From Gammaproteobacteria bacterium (lineage in GTDB: Bacteria > Pseudomonadota > Gammaproteobacteria > Pseudomonadales > Azotimanducaceae): a stretch of DNA of 19,422 nucleotides. The stretch lies in contig DMUF01000093.1 of NCBI GenBank assembly GCA_003476445.1, forward strand, positions 1,043-20,464, written 5' to 3'. Shown here piece by piece: positions 1 through 8,120 of the stretch; position 1 is the stretch's first letter, and every line of letters starts with the position of its first letter. The translations under genes were made by a program, and so were the position numbers. The notes beneath the pieces are model-generated. The model was not told the origin of the DNA and ran no database searches. It saw only the letters and a program-made list of their open reading frames with translations.

Positions 1-1155
1 GACGGTCGGGTTGTAGTAAATGCGATTGAACAGAGCGGAGCGGGCGCGCCACACGCCCCACTGGTTCGCACGGGTGTTCGATCGAGCAAGCAACGCAGCC
101 TCGGTCGGCAACACGCGACCATACAGGGTCGACGAAGGAAAGGTGGCGTTGGGAAGCGCGTAGAGGTAAGCGTAAGGAGAGGTTTGCACCACCCGTGTTG
201 TGATCGCCGCGTTCGACAGCGTCATGATGCCGTCCGGCTCCCCCTGAATGATCGAGTGCCAATCCATGCTGCCCGAGTCATCCATGACCACGAGCACGTT
301 GGCCGGCACGCCAACGGTCTGTTCCAGAGGCTGATTCGAGAGATTGAAGTTCGCAACGACTCGTCCGGGTTCCGGCGGCGGCGGCGCAACGCTGCTCGCC
401 ACCACCGTGATGCGCGCGGTCGCGACATCTGCGCTGAGCGCGCCCCCATCGAAGATCTGATAGGTAAACGTCACCTCGCCGGAGAAGGCGCTCGGCGGCT
501 GATAGCGGAAGGCGCCCGTCGCAGGTTCGAAGCTGACCAGCTCGCCCTCTTCCGGCGGACTCAGAATTTGCACCGAGAGCGCCTGAGTGGTGACCGTCGA
601 GCCGTCCGCCACCACGCGGGCGTTGTCGGGGTCGTACACGCCGGCGAGCAGCCCGGAGGCTGCCGGTACCGCGAGCTCTTCACCCTGAGTCATCGAGAAC
701 GAGCGCTCAAGCGGCCCCTCGGGGGGATTGTTCACCGAGGTCACGGTGATGGTCACCGTTGCCGTTGCCGTATCGCCATCTGCATCCGCGATCGCGTAAG
801 AAAAGAAGTCGGTGCCGGTGAAGTAGGCTTTGGGCTCATACAGCACACGACCTTCATCCACGGATACGCGGCCATTGCGCGTCGATCCGTCCGGCCACGT
901 TAAGACGTCTCCAGTCGGACTCAGCGAGGACACCGACTCCGAACTGGAGTAACCACCCTGCCCTGCCTCAAGCAGCGTTGCCGGTGCGTCTACCGCGCTG
1001 TCGTTGGCAAGCACATCGATGACGAGCGCTTCGCCTTCGACGGTGGTGGCAACATCATCAACCGCAATCGGCGGTTCCGCACTCGCCCGCAGCGGCCAGG
1101 GGGTCAGCAGCGCCAGAGCCACCGTGCACGTCACAATGCAGCGCACGGAAGGCAT
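1..1155 (-). CDS. pilY1: PilY1-like type IV pilus tip/biogenesis protein, N-terminal part (runs off left edge)
   Basis: The minus frame is open from the ATG at 1155 to the window edge (385 codons seen, C-terminus missing). It begins with a secretion signal (hydrophobic residues about 6-20, likely cleavage after A-S-A near residue 26). Two Ig/cadherin-like repeats follow, about residues 27-142 (opening VDDVATTVEGE and ending in alternating Thr/Val strands) and about 146-253. After a proline run near 258-261 comes a von Willebrand A domain with the metal-binding motif DDSGSM at 292-297. In known systems PilY1 sits at the pilus tip with the minor pilins and acts in adhesion, surface sensing and control of retraction. 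Its ATG overlaps the pilX stop by one base (TGATG), so translation is probably coupled. The beta-propeller that would confirm PilY1 lies outside the window; the call rests on the VWA motif and the pilX-pilY1 order. The long repeat region before the VWA domain is unusual. Confidence 0.85.
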   Translation of the reverse strand, partial: MPSVRCIVTCTVALALLTPWPLRASAEPPIAVDDVATTVEGEALVIDVLANDSAVDAPATLLEAGQGGYSSSESVSSLSPTGDVLTWPDGSTRNGRVSVDEGRVLYEPKAYFTGTDFFSYAIADADGDTATATVTITVTSVNNPPEGPLERSFSMTQGEELAVPAASGLLAGVYDPDNARVVADGSTVTTQALSVQILSPPEEGELVSFEPATGAFRYQPPSAFSGEVTFTYQIFDGGALSADVATARITVVASSVAPPPPEPGRVVANFNLSNQPLEQTVGVPANVLVVMDDSGSMDWHSIIQGEPDGIMTLSNAAITTRVVQTSPYAYLYALPNATFPSSTLYGRVLPTEAALLARSNTRANQWGVWRARSALFNRIYYNPTV

Positions 1156-1757
1156 CAGTCCATCACCCGGCCATAGGTGGTCTGCAGCATCACGCGCGCG
1201 TGTTCTGTCGCACCGATGCCGAGCGCGGTGATACGAAAAACCTGCACGCGATCGGTCGCCACAAAGGCGTAGGGGTCATCGATCTGGTAAGCATTTTCGG
1301 TACGCTCGACGGTGGCAACGTGTTCGATAATGTAGCGCGGTGGCGCGGCGGTCTCGACTTCGCGAGTGCCGGCCTCGGCCACACTGGCAGGCAGCGCGGC
1401 AATCGTGCTGCCATCTTGCCAGACCTCGTCGTCCTGCCAGCGCGGAGCACTGCCCGCTTGCGGCATGGACCAGAGCCCCCCATTCCCCGTCGCCGTGAAA
1501 ACAACCGTGGAGGTGAGCGTGTCCAGGCGCGTTTCTGCCTCACGCAGCGCAGATTCCGCAGCCTGAAAGGCAAGCAGCGCATCGTGGTCATTGCGCGCCA
1601 TACGCGTCTCGAGCCCTGTGGTCTGCACGGCTGAGATGCCGAGCAGCGTAAGAACAAGCAGCAGCACGAGACTCACAAAGAGCGCCATGCCGGTCTCTTT
1701 AGGGAGCCCGCGATGATCAGAGCGCCCGCGCTCTGGCCGGGGCGAACGCACCATCAT
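1155..1757 (-). CDS. pilX: PilX-like minor pilin
   Basis: 200 residues. The prepilin signal ends in K-E-T-G with cleavage expected after G23, followed by a hydrophobic stretch (about 25-45) and the PilX-type segment TTGLETRMARN...AFQAAESALREAE. As in PilX and GspK proteins, the mature position 5 is not glutamate (it is V28), which fits a subunit at the tip of the priming complex. It is known to act with PilV, PilW, FimU and PilY1 to start pilus assembly. Two adjacent ATG codons (1757 and 1754) are possible starts; no strong ribosome site is seen. It lies 30 bases after the pilW stop and overlaps pilY1 by one base. Confidence 0.88.
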   Translation of the reverse strand: MMVRSPRPERGRSDHRGLPKETGMALFVSLVLLLVLTLLGISAVQTTGLETRMARNDHDALLAFQAAESALREAETRLDTLTSTVVFTATGNGGLWSMPQAGSAPRWQDDEVWQDGSTIAALPASVAEAGTREVETAAPPRYIIEHVATVERTENAYQIDDPYAFVATDRVQVFRITALGIGATEHARVMLQTTYGRVMD

Positions 1758-1787
1758 GATCCGTTGACCCGCATCAGGTGATTCGCT

Positions 1788-2900
1788 TCATGACGGATGC
1801 CGCGCATTGCGGATCTGAATGGTTCGCGTAAACGCGCGCCGGAGCTGCTCGCCCCCGTCGACGCCGTCCACGCTGTTCGCTGTCAGCGTGACACGCACCG
1901 CAACGATATGGTCAGCATCAGCAGCCTCGAGTTCCGCCGTGGTGACGTAACGCACCGCGCCAGGCACGCCGTCAGCCACGCGATCGATGCCAAACCGAGC
2001 CTCCAGGTCCTCGATGCCTTGCACCAGTTCCACGGGCTCCGCAAAACCGACTTTCTGCCACAGCGAAAGCGGCGCCGCGCCCGTATTGGCCCGACCGAGC
2101 CCCGGCGCAATGTAAAAGTAGGTGGATTCGACCTGCGCGACCACGGTATCAAGACCATACGCCTTGCCGACGGCCGACAAAGAGTCAAACGCGTTTCGAT
2201 AGCGCGCCGCGGTCGGCGCGGCTCGGTCCGCGACCACGGGACCCGTGGCAAGCTCGAGCCTGAGCATCGCGCCGGTCGGCACCACACCGGACACACGCGC
2301 CACCACACCCTGCTCGCAATTGGTGATGCCAATGACATCATTCGCCGAGATCGTCTCACCACCGCTCGGCGCATGGACGAGCGGCGTGCCATCCGGCTGC
2401 AGAATCTCGGCGAGCCGCATGCCCGGCGCGCGCAGCGCGCGGAACACCACGACATCCGTTCCCGGCGCAATGGCATCGGTATCAATGCCCGCACCCCGAA
2501 AGAACACGTTGGTATCCGTGCCCGCGCTGCTGCGCGGCACAAGCGCGCTCACGTTCGCCGCCGGATAGCCGTAAACAGGGTGTGTGATGTCCACCTCCGG
2601 GAGCAGCTCCCAGTTTGCAAGCAGCCCGCGAACCAGCGCGTCCGGTTCCCGAGTACAGCCGAGATAACCGGACGAGCGCGCCGCGCGCGCAACGAAGTCC
2701 AGCGCGAAGCGAGCGTTTTCCTGCAACCGCGCCTGCCCGGTGCTGACATCATAAGTACGCGAGTTGCTGACAAAGAGCTGCACAACCCCCGTGACCGCCA
2801 CCAGACCAAGCGCGAGCGCCAGCAGCAGCTCGATGAGCGAGAACCCGGACGTTACGCCGCGACGCTGACACGATCGACGCGCGGCTGTCACAGGCACCAT
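1788..2900 (-). CDS. pilW: PilW-like minor pilin
   Basis: 370 residues, near the usual PilW length. It has a type III prepilin signal, SGFSLIELLLALALG, with cleavage after G19 and the conserved Glu at mature position 5 (E24). The segment RTYDVSTGQARLQENARFAL after the transmembrane helix is typical of PilW. The rest is a large pseudopilin head with few cysteines. The ATG at 2900 overlaps the pilV stop by one base (TGATG). It belongs to the pilus-priming complex in the inner membrane and periplasm. Confidence 0.9.
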   Translation of the reverse strand: MVPVTAARRSCQRRGVTSGFSLIELLLALALGLVAVTGVVQLFVSNSRTYDVSTGQARLQENARFALDFVARAARSSGYLGCTREPDALVRGLLANWELLPEVDITHPVYGYPAANVSALVPRSSAGTDTNVFFRGAGIDTDAIAPGTDVVVFRALRAPGMRLAEILQPDGTPLVHAPSGGETISANDVIGITNCEQGVVARVSGVVPTGAMLRLELATGPVVADRAAPTAARYRNAFDSLSAVGKAYGLDTVVAQVESTYFYIAPGLGRANTGAAPLSLWQKVGFAEPVELVQGIEDLEARFGIDRVADGVPGAVRYVTTAELEAADADHIVAVRVTLTANSVDGVDGGEQLRRAFTRTIQIRNARHPS

Positions 2901-3463
2901 CAGACCTGCCCCACGATCAGCACCGAGCGGGACTGGCCGGATTGATCTTTCCAGCGCACGGTCACCTGCACCGCGCTGCCTCGAATGGACACCGCGCCAT
3001 CACCGGAAGGGAGACCCGCCGCCAGATCACGCGCTGGCAGCCCGGTACGTACACGCCAATCGGTGCACGCGGCGATGTCGCCGGCTCGCCCGAGCTGGCA
3101 CTTCCAGGAACGCACGTCATAGGCAGCCATGGCGACCGGATCACAATCCGTCGCGCCACAGTCGCTCGCCTGCGGCAACGCGCTGTCGAAGGTCACGTCG
3201 CCATACGCGGCGCGCCCACCCGGGTTCGCGCGGATGCGGTCGAGCATATCCCAGGCGAGGTTCACCGCCTCGACCCGGGTCAGCGCCGTACGATTATCCT
3301 GCAGGCTCTGCAGCTGCAAAGCACCAACACCAAGAATGCCGACCCCCATCACCAGCACAGCCACGAGCAGCTCGACCAGCGAGAAGCCCTCTTGTCGCGC
3401 CGACCAGGCTATACCGGGACCTACCGAGGGCATCGTTGCGCCGCGCCTTACGCGTCGTGACAT
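2900..3463 (-). CDS. pilV: PilV-like minor pilin
   Basis: 187 residues from the ATG at 3463. I chose this start because GGAG lies 8 bases upstream and the overlap with the fimT stop is only 16 bases; an in-frame start at 3544 would lie deep inside fimT, and ATG at 3433 is a weaker alternative. Prepilin signal QEGFSLVELLVAVLVMGVG: cleavage after G26, Glu at mature position 5 (E31). The head contains the MLDRIRANPGGRAAYG segment common in PilV proteins and several cysteines that could form disulfides. It acts as one of the minor pilins that prime assembly of the type IVa pilus. Confidence 0.9.
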   Translation of the reverse strand: MSRRVRRGATMPSVGPGIAWSARQEGFSLVELLVAVLVMGVGILGVGALQLQSLQDNRTALTRVEAVNLAWDMLDRIRANPGGRAAYGDVTFDSALPQASDCGATDCDPVAMAAYDVRSWKCQLGRAGDIAACTDWRVRTGLPARDLAAGLPSGDGAVSIRGSAVQVTVRWKDQSGQSRSVLIVGQV

Positions 3464-4041
3464 GTCATCGACTCCACATCCGTGCGCCCCGTGCGACTGA
3501 GGTTGAGCACGCGACCCGCGCGCCGCTCCGTATCCGTACTGCACAGAATGAAGGCGCCCGCCCGCGCCGGCGAGGGCAGACCGCGGGCGGAGAATGTAAG
3601 CCAGGAGATATCGGCAAGGTCTCCGCTGCCCGCGAGGGAAAATCCCGACAGGGCGGGTGCCTCACGCAGCACCGCGGACACATTTGGACAGGATTGCCCA
3701 ACACCGACGAACACGCAGTACCCCCCCGCCCATTCGTTGCCGGTCGCAGGCGCCCGGGCAGCCAACGTAATCGGGCGACCACGTCGAATCGCCTCGCTGC
3801 GCGCGTAGGCGATGCCCGCCGCCAAATCATTGACGGTCGCTGCCAGAGCACGCTCCTGCACCAGCGTGTTGAAGGCGGGAAGCGCAAAACCAAGCATCAC
3901 CGCTGCCACCGCAAGCGCGACCAGCAGTTCCGCAAGCGAAAAACCCGTCGATCGCACGTCGTGAGGTCGCACCGAGCCAGGGACCCGAGAGACTAACGGC
4001 TCGCCGCAAACCGGACTGTGGCGCGCGTCGCAGTCCCGCAC
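3448..4041 (-). CDS. FimT/FimU (GspH-type) minor pilin
   Basis: 197 residues from a GTG at 4041, with AGGA 8 bases upstream and only four bases after the pilE stop. Prepilin signal STGFSLAELLVALAVAAVML, cleavage after G33, Glu5 present (E38). The following region (ALAATVNDLAAGIAYARSEA) is the GspH/FimT signature helix, and the head ends in an RAGRVLNLSRTGR strand as in FimT and FimU. FimT has been linked to DNA uptake and FimU to pilus priming; the sequence alone does not tell me which applies, so I give no symbol. The leader before the cleavage site is long, so a shorter start is possible. Confidence 0.85.
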   Translation of the reverse strand: MRDCDARHSPVCGEPLVSRVPGSVRPHDVRSTGFSLAELLVALAVAAVMLGFALPAFNTLVQERALAATVNDLAAGIAYARSEAIRRGRPITLAARAPATGNEWAGGYCVFVGVGQSCPNVSAVLREAPALSGFSLAGSGDLADISWLTFSARGLPSPARAGAFILCSTDTERRAGRVLNLSRTGRTDVESMTCHDA

Positions 4042-4045
4042 GCTG

Positions 4046-4534
4046 CTATTCCTGCCAGGACCGCTCGTCCGGAGCGTCGATCACTTGATCATCATCGCGA
4101 TCCCATCCCCGATTGCCGGCGTCGTCATACTCGAGAAACCCGTTACCTGCCAGGGTACCGGGATCGCGTGGCGTCGCGCGCAGCACGAAGCGCTGGTTAT
4201 CGCCGTCGGGATGCGTGAGGGAGAGTGTGTAGCGACCCTGCCGTTCAGACAACGGATCACAGATGGGCGGCGCGAGCGTCGGCACCGCACCCGCGTCTGT
4301 GACATAGCGGAAATTGACCGCCGCAAGCCGCTCGAGCCCCTGCGCACACGACAGCAGGTCGGCCTGCGCTTCCGCGCGATAGGTGCGCAGGGCGTACGCG
4401 TTATAGAACGGTACCGCTATCGCGGCGACGATCGCCAGGATCGCGAGCACGATCATAAGTTCAACGAGGGAGAAGCCGCGGCTGCGCCGCCAGCGGGACA
4501 CGGTCAGCCCATGTCGCGGCTCATTGATGGTCAT
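4046..4534 (-). CDS. pilE: PilE-like type IV pilin
   Basis: 162 residues. Prepilin signal SRGFSLVELMIVLAILAIVA, cleavage after G20 and Glu5 at E25, followed by a classic pilin helix ending VPFYNAY. One cysteine pair (C63, C92) probably closes a small loop. The C-terminal segment, GNRGWDRDDDQVID, is the acidic W-D-rich tail seen in PilE-type minor pilins. The ATG overlaps the fkpB stop by four bases (ATGA), so the pilin operon is physically joined to the ribF-lspA-fkpB housekeeping operon. In Pseudomonas-type genomes ispH lies at this junction; here it does not. Confidence 0.88.
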   Translation of the reverse strand: MTINEPRHGLTVSRWRRSRGFSLVELMIVLAILAIVAAIAVPFYNAYALRTYRAEAQADLLSCAQGLERLAAVNFRYVTDAGAVPTLAPPICDPLSERQGRYTLSLTHPDGDNQRFVLRATPRDPGTLAGNGFLEYDDAGNRGWDRDDDQVIDAPDERSWQE

Positions 4535-5013
4535 GAGGTCGCAGACACGTTTTGCGGGTCTCCGTCCTCCACGGCGAGAATCGAGACATCGAAGATGATC
4601 GGGCGACCCGCCAGCGGATGATTGAAATCCACTTCGACCGTCTTCTCGAAGAGGCGCGTTACAACGCCCGGGAGTTCGCCGTCAGGCGCCGCAAACGAGA
4701 CCATGAGTCCGGGCTCGAGTTCGAGTTCCGAGAATCGGTCACGGGCCAGCAGCTGCACGTTCTCTCGACGATGGGGACCGAACGCCGCCTCCGGGGCCAG
4801 CAGCAGCTGCGCGTCGTCCCCCGCCTGCAGGCCAAACAGCGCTTCCTCGAACCCGGGCAGCAGACTGCCGTCACCCACCGTGAAGACAGCCGCTGAACGA
4901 CGGCGCGTCGTGTCCACTTCCTCGCCGGTTTCGAGCAGGATCGCGAAATGCAGGGTGACGCGCGACCCGGAGCTGATTCGGGGCAACCCCGACGAAGTGA
5001 TGATGTCGGTCAT
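4531..5013 (-). CDS. fkpB: FKBP-type peptidyl-prolyl cis-trans isomerase (SlpA/FkpB)
   Basis: 160 residues from the ATG at 5013, which overlaps the lspA stop by four bases; a longer in-frame start at 5070 would lie inside lspA. It shows the FKBP core (VTLHFAILLETGEEVDTT near the start, then the active-site loop GDGSLLPGFEEALFGLQAGD) with the inserted flap domain (AFGPHRRENVQLL) typical of SlpA-like enzymes, ending DFNHPLAGRPIIFDV. It catalyses prolyl isomerisation and acts as a cytoplasmic chaperone. The lspA-fkpB order is standard in gammaproteobacteria. Confidence 0.92.
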   Translation of the reverse strand: MTDIITSSGLPRISSGSRVTLHFAILLETGEEVDTTRRRSAAVFTVGDGSLLPGFEEALFGLQAGDDAQLLLAPEAAFGPHRRENVQLLARDRFSELELEPGLMVSFAAPDGELPGVVTRLFEKTVEVDFNHPLAGRPIIFDVSILAVEDGDPQNVSATS

Positions 5014-5495
5014 AGGGACTGGTCGCCACGGCGTTCCCGCCGCGCCTCGCTGATCATTACGCCGATCCACAGTACCGCCCCGACGGTGAGGGCCATGTCT
5101 GCGACATTGAATGCCGGGAAGTACCAGGTACCCCAGTGAAACAACAGGAAATCGACGACGTGACCAAGCAGAACGCGGTCGATCAGGTTGCCGATGGCAC
5201 CGCCCAGAATGAGCCCGTAGACCAGGCCCATCACGCGTTGGTTGGGGGGCAGCCGCTTAAGCTCGACGAGCAGAAAAGCTGCAAAGCCGACCGCGAGCAC
5301 GATGAAGAGCCAGCGCTGCCAGCCGCCCGCGCTGCCGAGCATGGAAAACGCCGCCCCCTCGTTGTGCCAGCGCACCAGGCTGAAGAACGGGAACACCGGC
5401 ACCTCGTCACCGTAGGCGAGTGCCGCCACCACCCGTGCCTTGACCCATTGATCCACCGCCACCACCGCGCCGGCGAGCACCAGCCAGGGCGTCAT
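5010..5495 (-). CDS. lspA: Lipoprotein signal peptidase (signal peptidase II)
   Basis: 161 residues with four hydrophobic segments. It contains the family motifs DQWVK (residues 15-19), NEGAAFSML, GNLIDR (102-107) and the two catalytic aspartates D115 (in VVDF) and D133 (in FNVAD). It removes signal peptides from prolipoproteins at the diacylglyceryl cysteine in the inner membrane. The ATG overlaps the ribF stop (ATGA). In most gammaproteobacteria ileS sits between ribF and lspA; here they are directly joined. The residue after D133 is Met where Ser is usual; I do not expect loss of function from this. Confidence 0.96.
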   Translation of the reverse strand: MTPWLVLAGAVVAVDQWVKARVVAALAYGDEVPVFPFFSLVRWHNEGAAFSMLGSAGGWQRWLFIVLAVGFAAFLLVELKRLPPNQRVMGLVYGLILGGAIGNLIDRVLLGHVVDFLLFHWGTWYFPAFNVADMALTVGAVLWIGVMISEARRERRGDQSL

Positions 5496-6442
5496 ACCGG
5501 CGCTCCGGAGGGAAGTCCTCGCGCATGCAGCCAGGCCCGCGCCGCGCCCATGTCGTCGTTGATCTGAGCCTTGAGCGCGTCGAGCCCGGGAAACGCGCGC
5601 TCTTCCCGAATCCGGTGCCGGAAGACGACGCGCAGTCGCTTGCCATACACGCTTCCCTGAAAGCCAAAGAGATGCACCTCGAGCAGCGGCTCTTTGCCCT
5701 GCACGGTGGGTCGTATGCCAATGTTGGCAACCCCGCCATAGATGCGATCGAGACCCTCGACAGTCACCACATAAACACCCTCAAGCGCAGCGCGATAGCG
5801 ATGCAACGGCACATTGGCGGTGGGCACGCCAATGGTGCGCCCGATTTGTCGCCCGTAGACGACGCGCCCGGCAATGAAATAGGGGTAGCCGAGCAGGCGT
5901 TCCGCAAGCGCAAAATCGCCAGCAGCCAGCACCTCTCGAATACGCGAACTGCTGATGCGCTCGCCGTCGAGTGTCAGCGTCGAAAGACTGGAGACACCGA
6001 ACCCGTAACGCTGACCGGCTTCCGTCAAGAGCGCAAAGTCTCCACGCGCACCCTTACCGAACCGGAAGTCATCACCCACCGCCAGGTAGCGAATACCCAA
6101 CAGCCGCACGAGAAGCTCATCGATGACCCACTCGGGCGGCGTGTTTGCCGTGCGCTCGTTGAACGGCAGGCAGAGCACCCGATCGAGCGCGGTGTCGCGC
6201 AGCAGCGTGATCTTCTCGTGGAATCGGGTCAGCCGGGCAGGCACCTCGGCACCCCGGAAAAACTCGCGCGGCGTGGGTTCGAAGGTGATGAGCAGGCTCG
6301 GCACGCCGAATTCACGACTCTTTTCCGCGAGCTGATCGAGCAGCAGCCGATGCCCGTGGTGCACGCCATCGAAGTTGCCAATGGTCACCACGCAGCCCCG
6401 GTGCCGCGGTCGCAGGTTGTGCAGTCCGACGATCACTTCCAT
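5492..6442 (-). CDS. ribF: Bifunctional riboflavin kinase / FAD synthetase
   Basis: 316 residues from the ATG at 6442, the start that aligns with MQLVRGLHNLRP-type RibF N-termini; an in-frame ATG at 6469 would add nine residues. The N-terminal nucleotidyl transferase domain has GNFDGVHHGH (22-31), GDDFRFG (123-129) and ISSSRIR (163-169). The C-terminal kinase domain has GVPTAN (205-210). It makes FMN and then FAD from riboflavin. No Shine-Dalgarno site precedes 6442; instead a TATAAT hexamer sits six bases upstream, so a leaderless transcript is possible. It is 57 bases downstream of murJ and overlaps lspA by four bases. Confidence 0.95.
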   Translation of the reverse strand: MEVIVGLHNLRPRHRGCVVTIGNFDGVHHGHRLLLDQLAEKSREFGVPSLLITFEPTPREFFRGAEVPARLTRFHEKITLLRDTALDRVLCLPFNERTANTPPEWVIDELLVRLLGIRYLAVGDDFRFGKGARGDFALLTEAGQRYGFGVSSLSTLTLDGERISSSRIREVLAAGDFALAERLLGYPYFIAGRVVYGRQIGRTIGVPTANVPLHRYRAALEGVYVVTVEGLDRIYGGVANIGIRPTVQGKEPLLEVHLFGFQGSVYGKRLRVVFRHRIREERAFPGLDALKAQINDDMGAARAWLHARGLPSGAPV

Positions 6443-6448
6443 GGCGCG

Positions 6449-6454
6449 ATTATA
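6449..6454 (-). promoter_or_regulatory. Possible -10 element directly upstream of ribF
   Basis: A perfect TATAAT reads on the minus strand here, six bases before the ribF ATG, which puts the expected transcription start at or next to the A of the ATG. There is no good -35 box at 17 or 18 bases (CGTGTC or GCGTGT) and no TG extension. The call is an inference from position and sequence. Confidence 0.4.
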
Positions 6455-6499
6455 CGGTGTCGGCGCCATGAGACACGCGCTCTTCGCGCACAGCCCACA

Positions 6500-8062
6500 T
6501 CAGATCCTGTGCCGCAAATCACGCGGCCGCTCACCCAGCGCGAACAGCACCAGGCTGAAGACAGCGCCACCCGCAGTCACGCCAAGGCCAAGCCAGGCCA
6601 CTCGGGACAGGGCGCCGAGGTCGAGCCAGTGTTCCGGCGCGGGCAGCAAGACGAGTAGCACGACGGTCATGGCGAGGACCGCCGCCGCCACCCGCAGCGC
6701 CGTGCGTCGCACTGGACTGCCGGGCAGGTAACCGCGCTGCACCAAGGCGCGAAACAGAAGCCCAGCGTTCACGCATGCCGCTGCGGACGTCGCGAACGCG
6801 AGACCAACGTGCCCGAACCAGCGGAACGTGGCCAGATTCAGAACAATATTGGTCAGGATGGCTGCGAGCGCAAAGCGCAAGGGCGTCTTCGTGTCCTGGC
6901 GGGCAAAAAAAGCCGGTGCAAGCACTTTCACCAGAATGAGCGGCAAGAGACCCACCGCGAACGCCTGCAGGGCGAGCGCCGCCATGCGGGCATCGAGCGG
7001 CGTCATCGCACCGTGGGCAAAAATGGTCGCCACCAGCGGCAGCGCGAGAACATACAGCGCAACCGACGCCGGCAAACCGAACAGCACCGCCATTCTGAGC
7101 CCCCAATCGAGCGTCGCCGCAAATCCGCGCTCGTCCTCCGCTGCGACCAACCGCGAAAGGTTCGGCAACAGCACGGTACCAAGTGCCACGGCGACGAGTC
7201 CGACCGGCAACTCGAGCAGACGGTCGGCGTAGTAGATCCAGGAAATGCTGCCCGCCACGAGGGTAGACGCGACCATGGTGTCGATCAGCGCATTGATCTG
7301 GCTGGCTGACGAAGCAACAACCGCGGGCAGCAAGAGGCGCCCCACATCGCGGGCACCGGGGTGACTCGCACCGGGCCGAGGCATCACGACCAGCCCGAGC
7401 CGACCGAGGAACGGCAGCTGAAAGGCAAACTGCAGAACGCCGGCGACGAATACGCCCCACGCGAGCGCAATGACCGGATTGATCGACGCGTACAGTCCGA
7501 GCAGGAGCGCGCCGATGAGCGCGAGGTTCAGGAGCACGGGGGTAATCGCCGGCACCGCGTAGCGCCCGTGAGTGTTGAGCAGCGCCGCGGCAAACGCGGT
7601 CAGCGAGATGAATCCCAAATACGGGAAGGTAATGCGCGTCATCGCGGCCACGAGCTCGAAACGCTCGGGGTCGGACCTGTAGCCTGGAGCAAAGACGCTC
7701 GTCAGCACCTCGGAAAACAGGACGCCAAACGTAACCACCACCGCGAGCACGAGGAGGAGATTGCCCATGACCGCGCTGATGAAAGCCCGATAAACGTCTG
7801 CCGGTTGGTAGCGGTAGCGGGCGAGCACGGGCACGAAGGCCTGCTGGAACGCGCCTTCGGCAAACAGGCGACGGAAGAAATTCGGTATCCGGAAGGCGAT
7901 AAAGAACGCGTCGGCCAGGACACCCGCACCCAGCACCCAGGAAATTGCCATGTCGCGGGCGAACCCCGTGAGTCGCGACAGCAGGGTCATTGCCGCGACC
8001 ACCGAGCCTTGTCGGGCTACGTTCTCGGGCGCCGTGCGGGTCCCGTCAGCCGCGGTTGACAT
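6500..8062 (-). CDS. murJ: Lipid II flippase MurJ
   Basis: 520 residues, the usual MurJ length, with about 14 hydrophobic segments. The N-terminus carries the family signature RQGSVVAAMTLLSRLTGFARD followed by AFFIAFRIPNFFRRLFAEGAF, both diagnostic of MurJ/MviN. It moves lipid II across the inner membrane for peptidoglycan synthesis. The ATG at 8062 lies 58 bases from the divergent rpsT start. It is upstream of ribF in the order also found in Pseudomonas. Confidence 0.96.
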   Translation of the reverse strand: MSTAADGTRTAPENVARQGSVVAAMTLLSRLTGFARDMAISWVLGAGVLADAFFIAFRIPNFFRRLFAEGAFQQAFVPVLARYRYQPADVYRAFISAVMGNLLLVLAVVVTFGVLFSEVLTSVFAPGYRSDPERFELVAAMTRITFPYLGFISLTAFAAALLNTHGRYAVPAITPVLLNLALIGALLLGLYASINPVIALAWGVFVAGVLQFAFQLPFLGRLGLVVMPRPGASHPGARDVGRLLLPAVVASSASQINALIDTMVASTLVAGSISWIYYADRLLELPVGLVAVALGTVLLPNLSRLVAAEDERGFAATLDWGLRMAVLFGLPASVALYVLALPLVATIFAHGAMTPLDARMAALALQAFAVGLLPLILVKVLAPAFFARQDTKTPLRFALAAILTNIVLNLATFRWFGHVGLAFATSAAACVNAGLLFRALVQRGYLPGSPVRRTALRVAAAVLAMTVVLLVLLPAPEHWLDLGALSRVAWLGLGVTAGGAVFSLVLFALGERPRDLRHRI

Positions 8063-8084
8063 ACCGATACCCCGACGGCATATT
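8056..8084 (+). promoter_or_regulatory. rpsT promoter
   Basis: A perfect TTGACA (8056-8061) is followed by a 17-base spacer and CATATT (8079-8084, four of six matches to TATAAT). It predicts a start near 8091 and a leader of about 30 bases before rpsT. The -35 box overlaps the first codons of the divergent murJ gene. TATTGT at 8081-8086 is an alternative -10 with a longer spacer. Confidence 0.7.
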
Positions 8085-8120
8085 GTCGCGCCTTCGCGAA
8101 TCGACCTTTGGGAGCCCCTC

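Noticed and set aside
1797..2945. A 382-codon plus-strand ORF
   Set aside because: It is antisense to pilW and has no recognisable features.
5525..6658. A 377-codon plus-strand ORF
   Set aside because: It lies opposite ribF and the end of murJ, has an unusual His/Gln/Arg-rich composition and no family likeness; high-GC DNA commonly produces such shadows.
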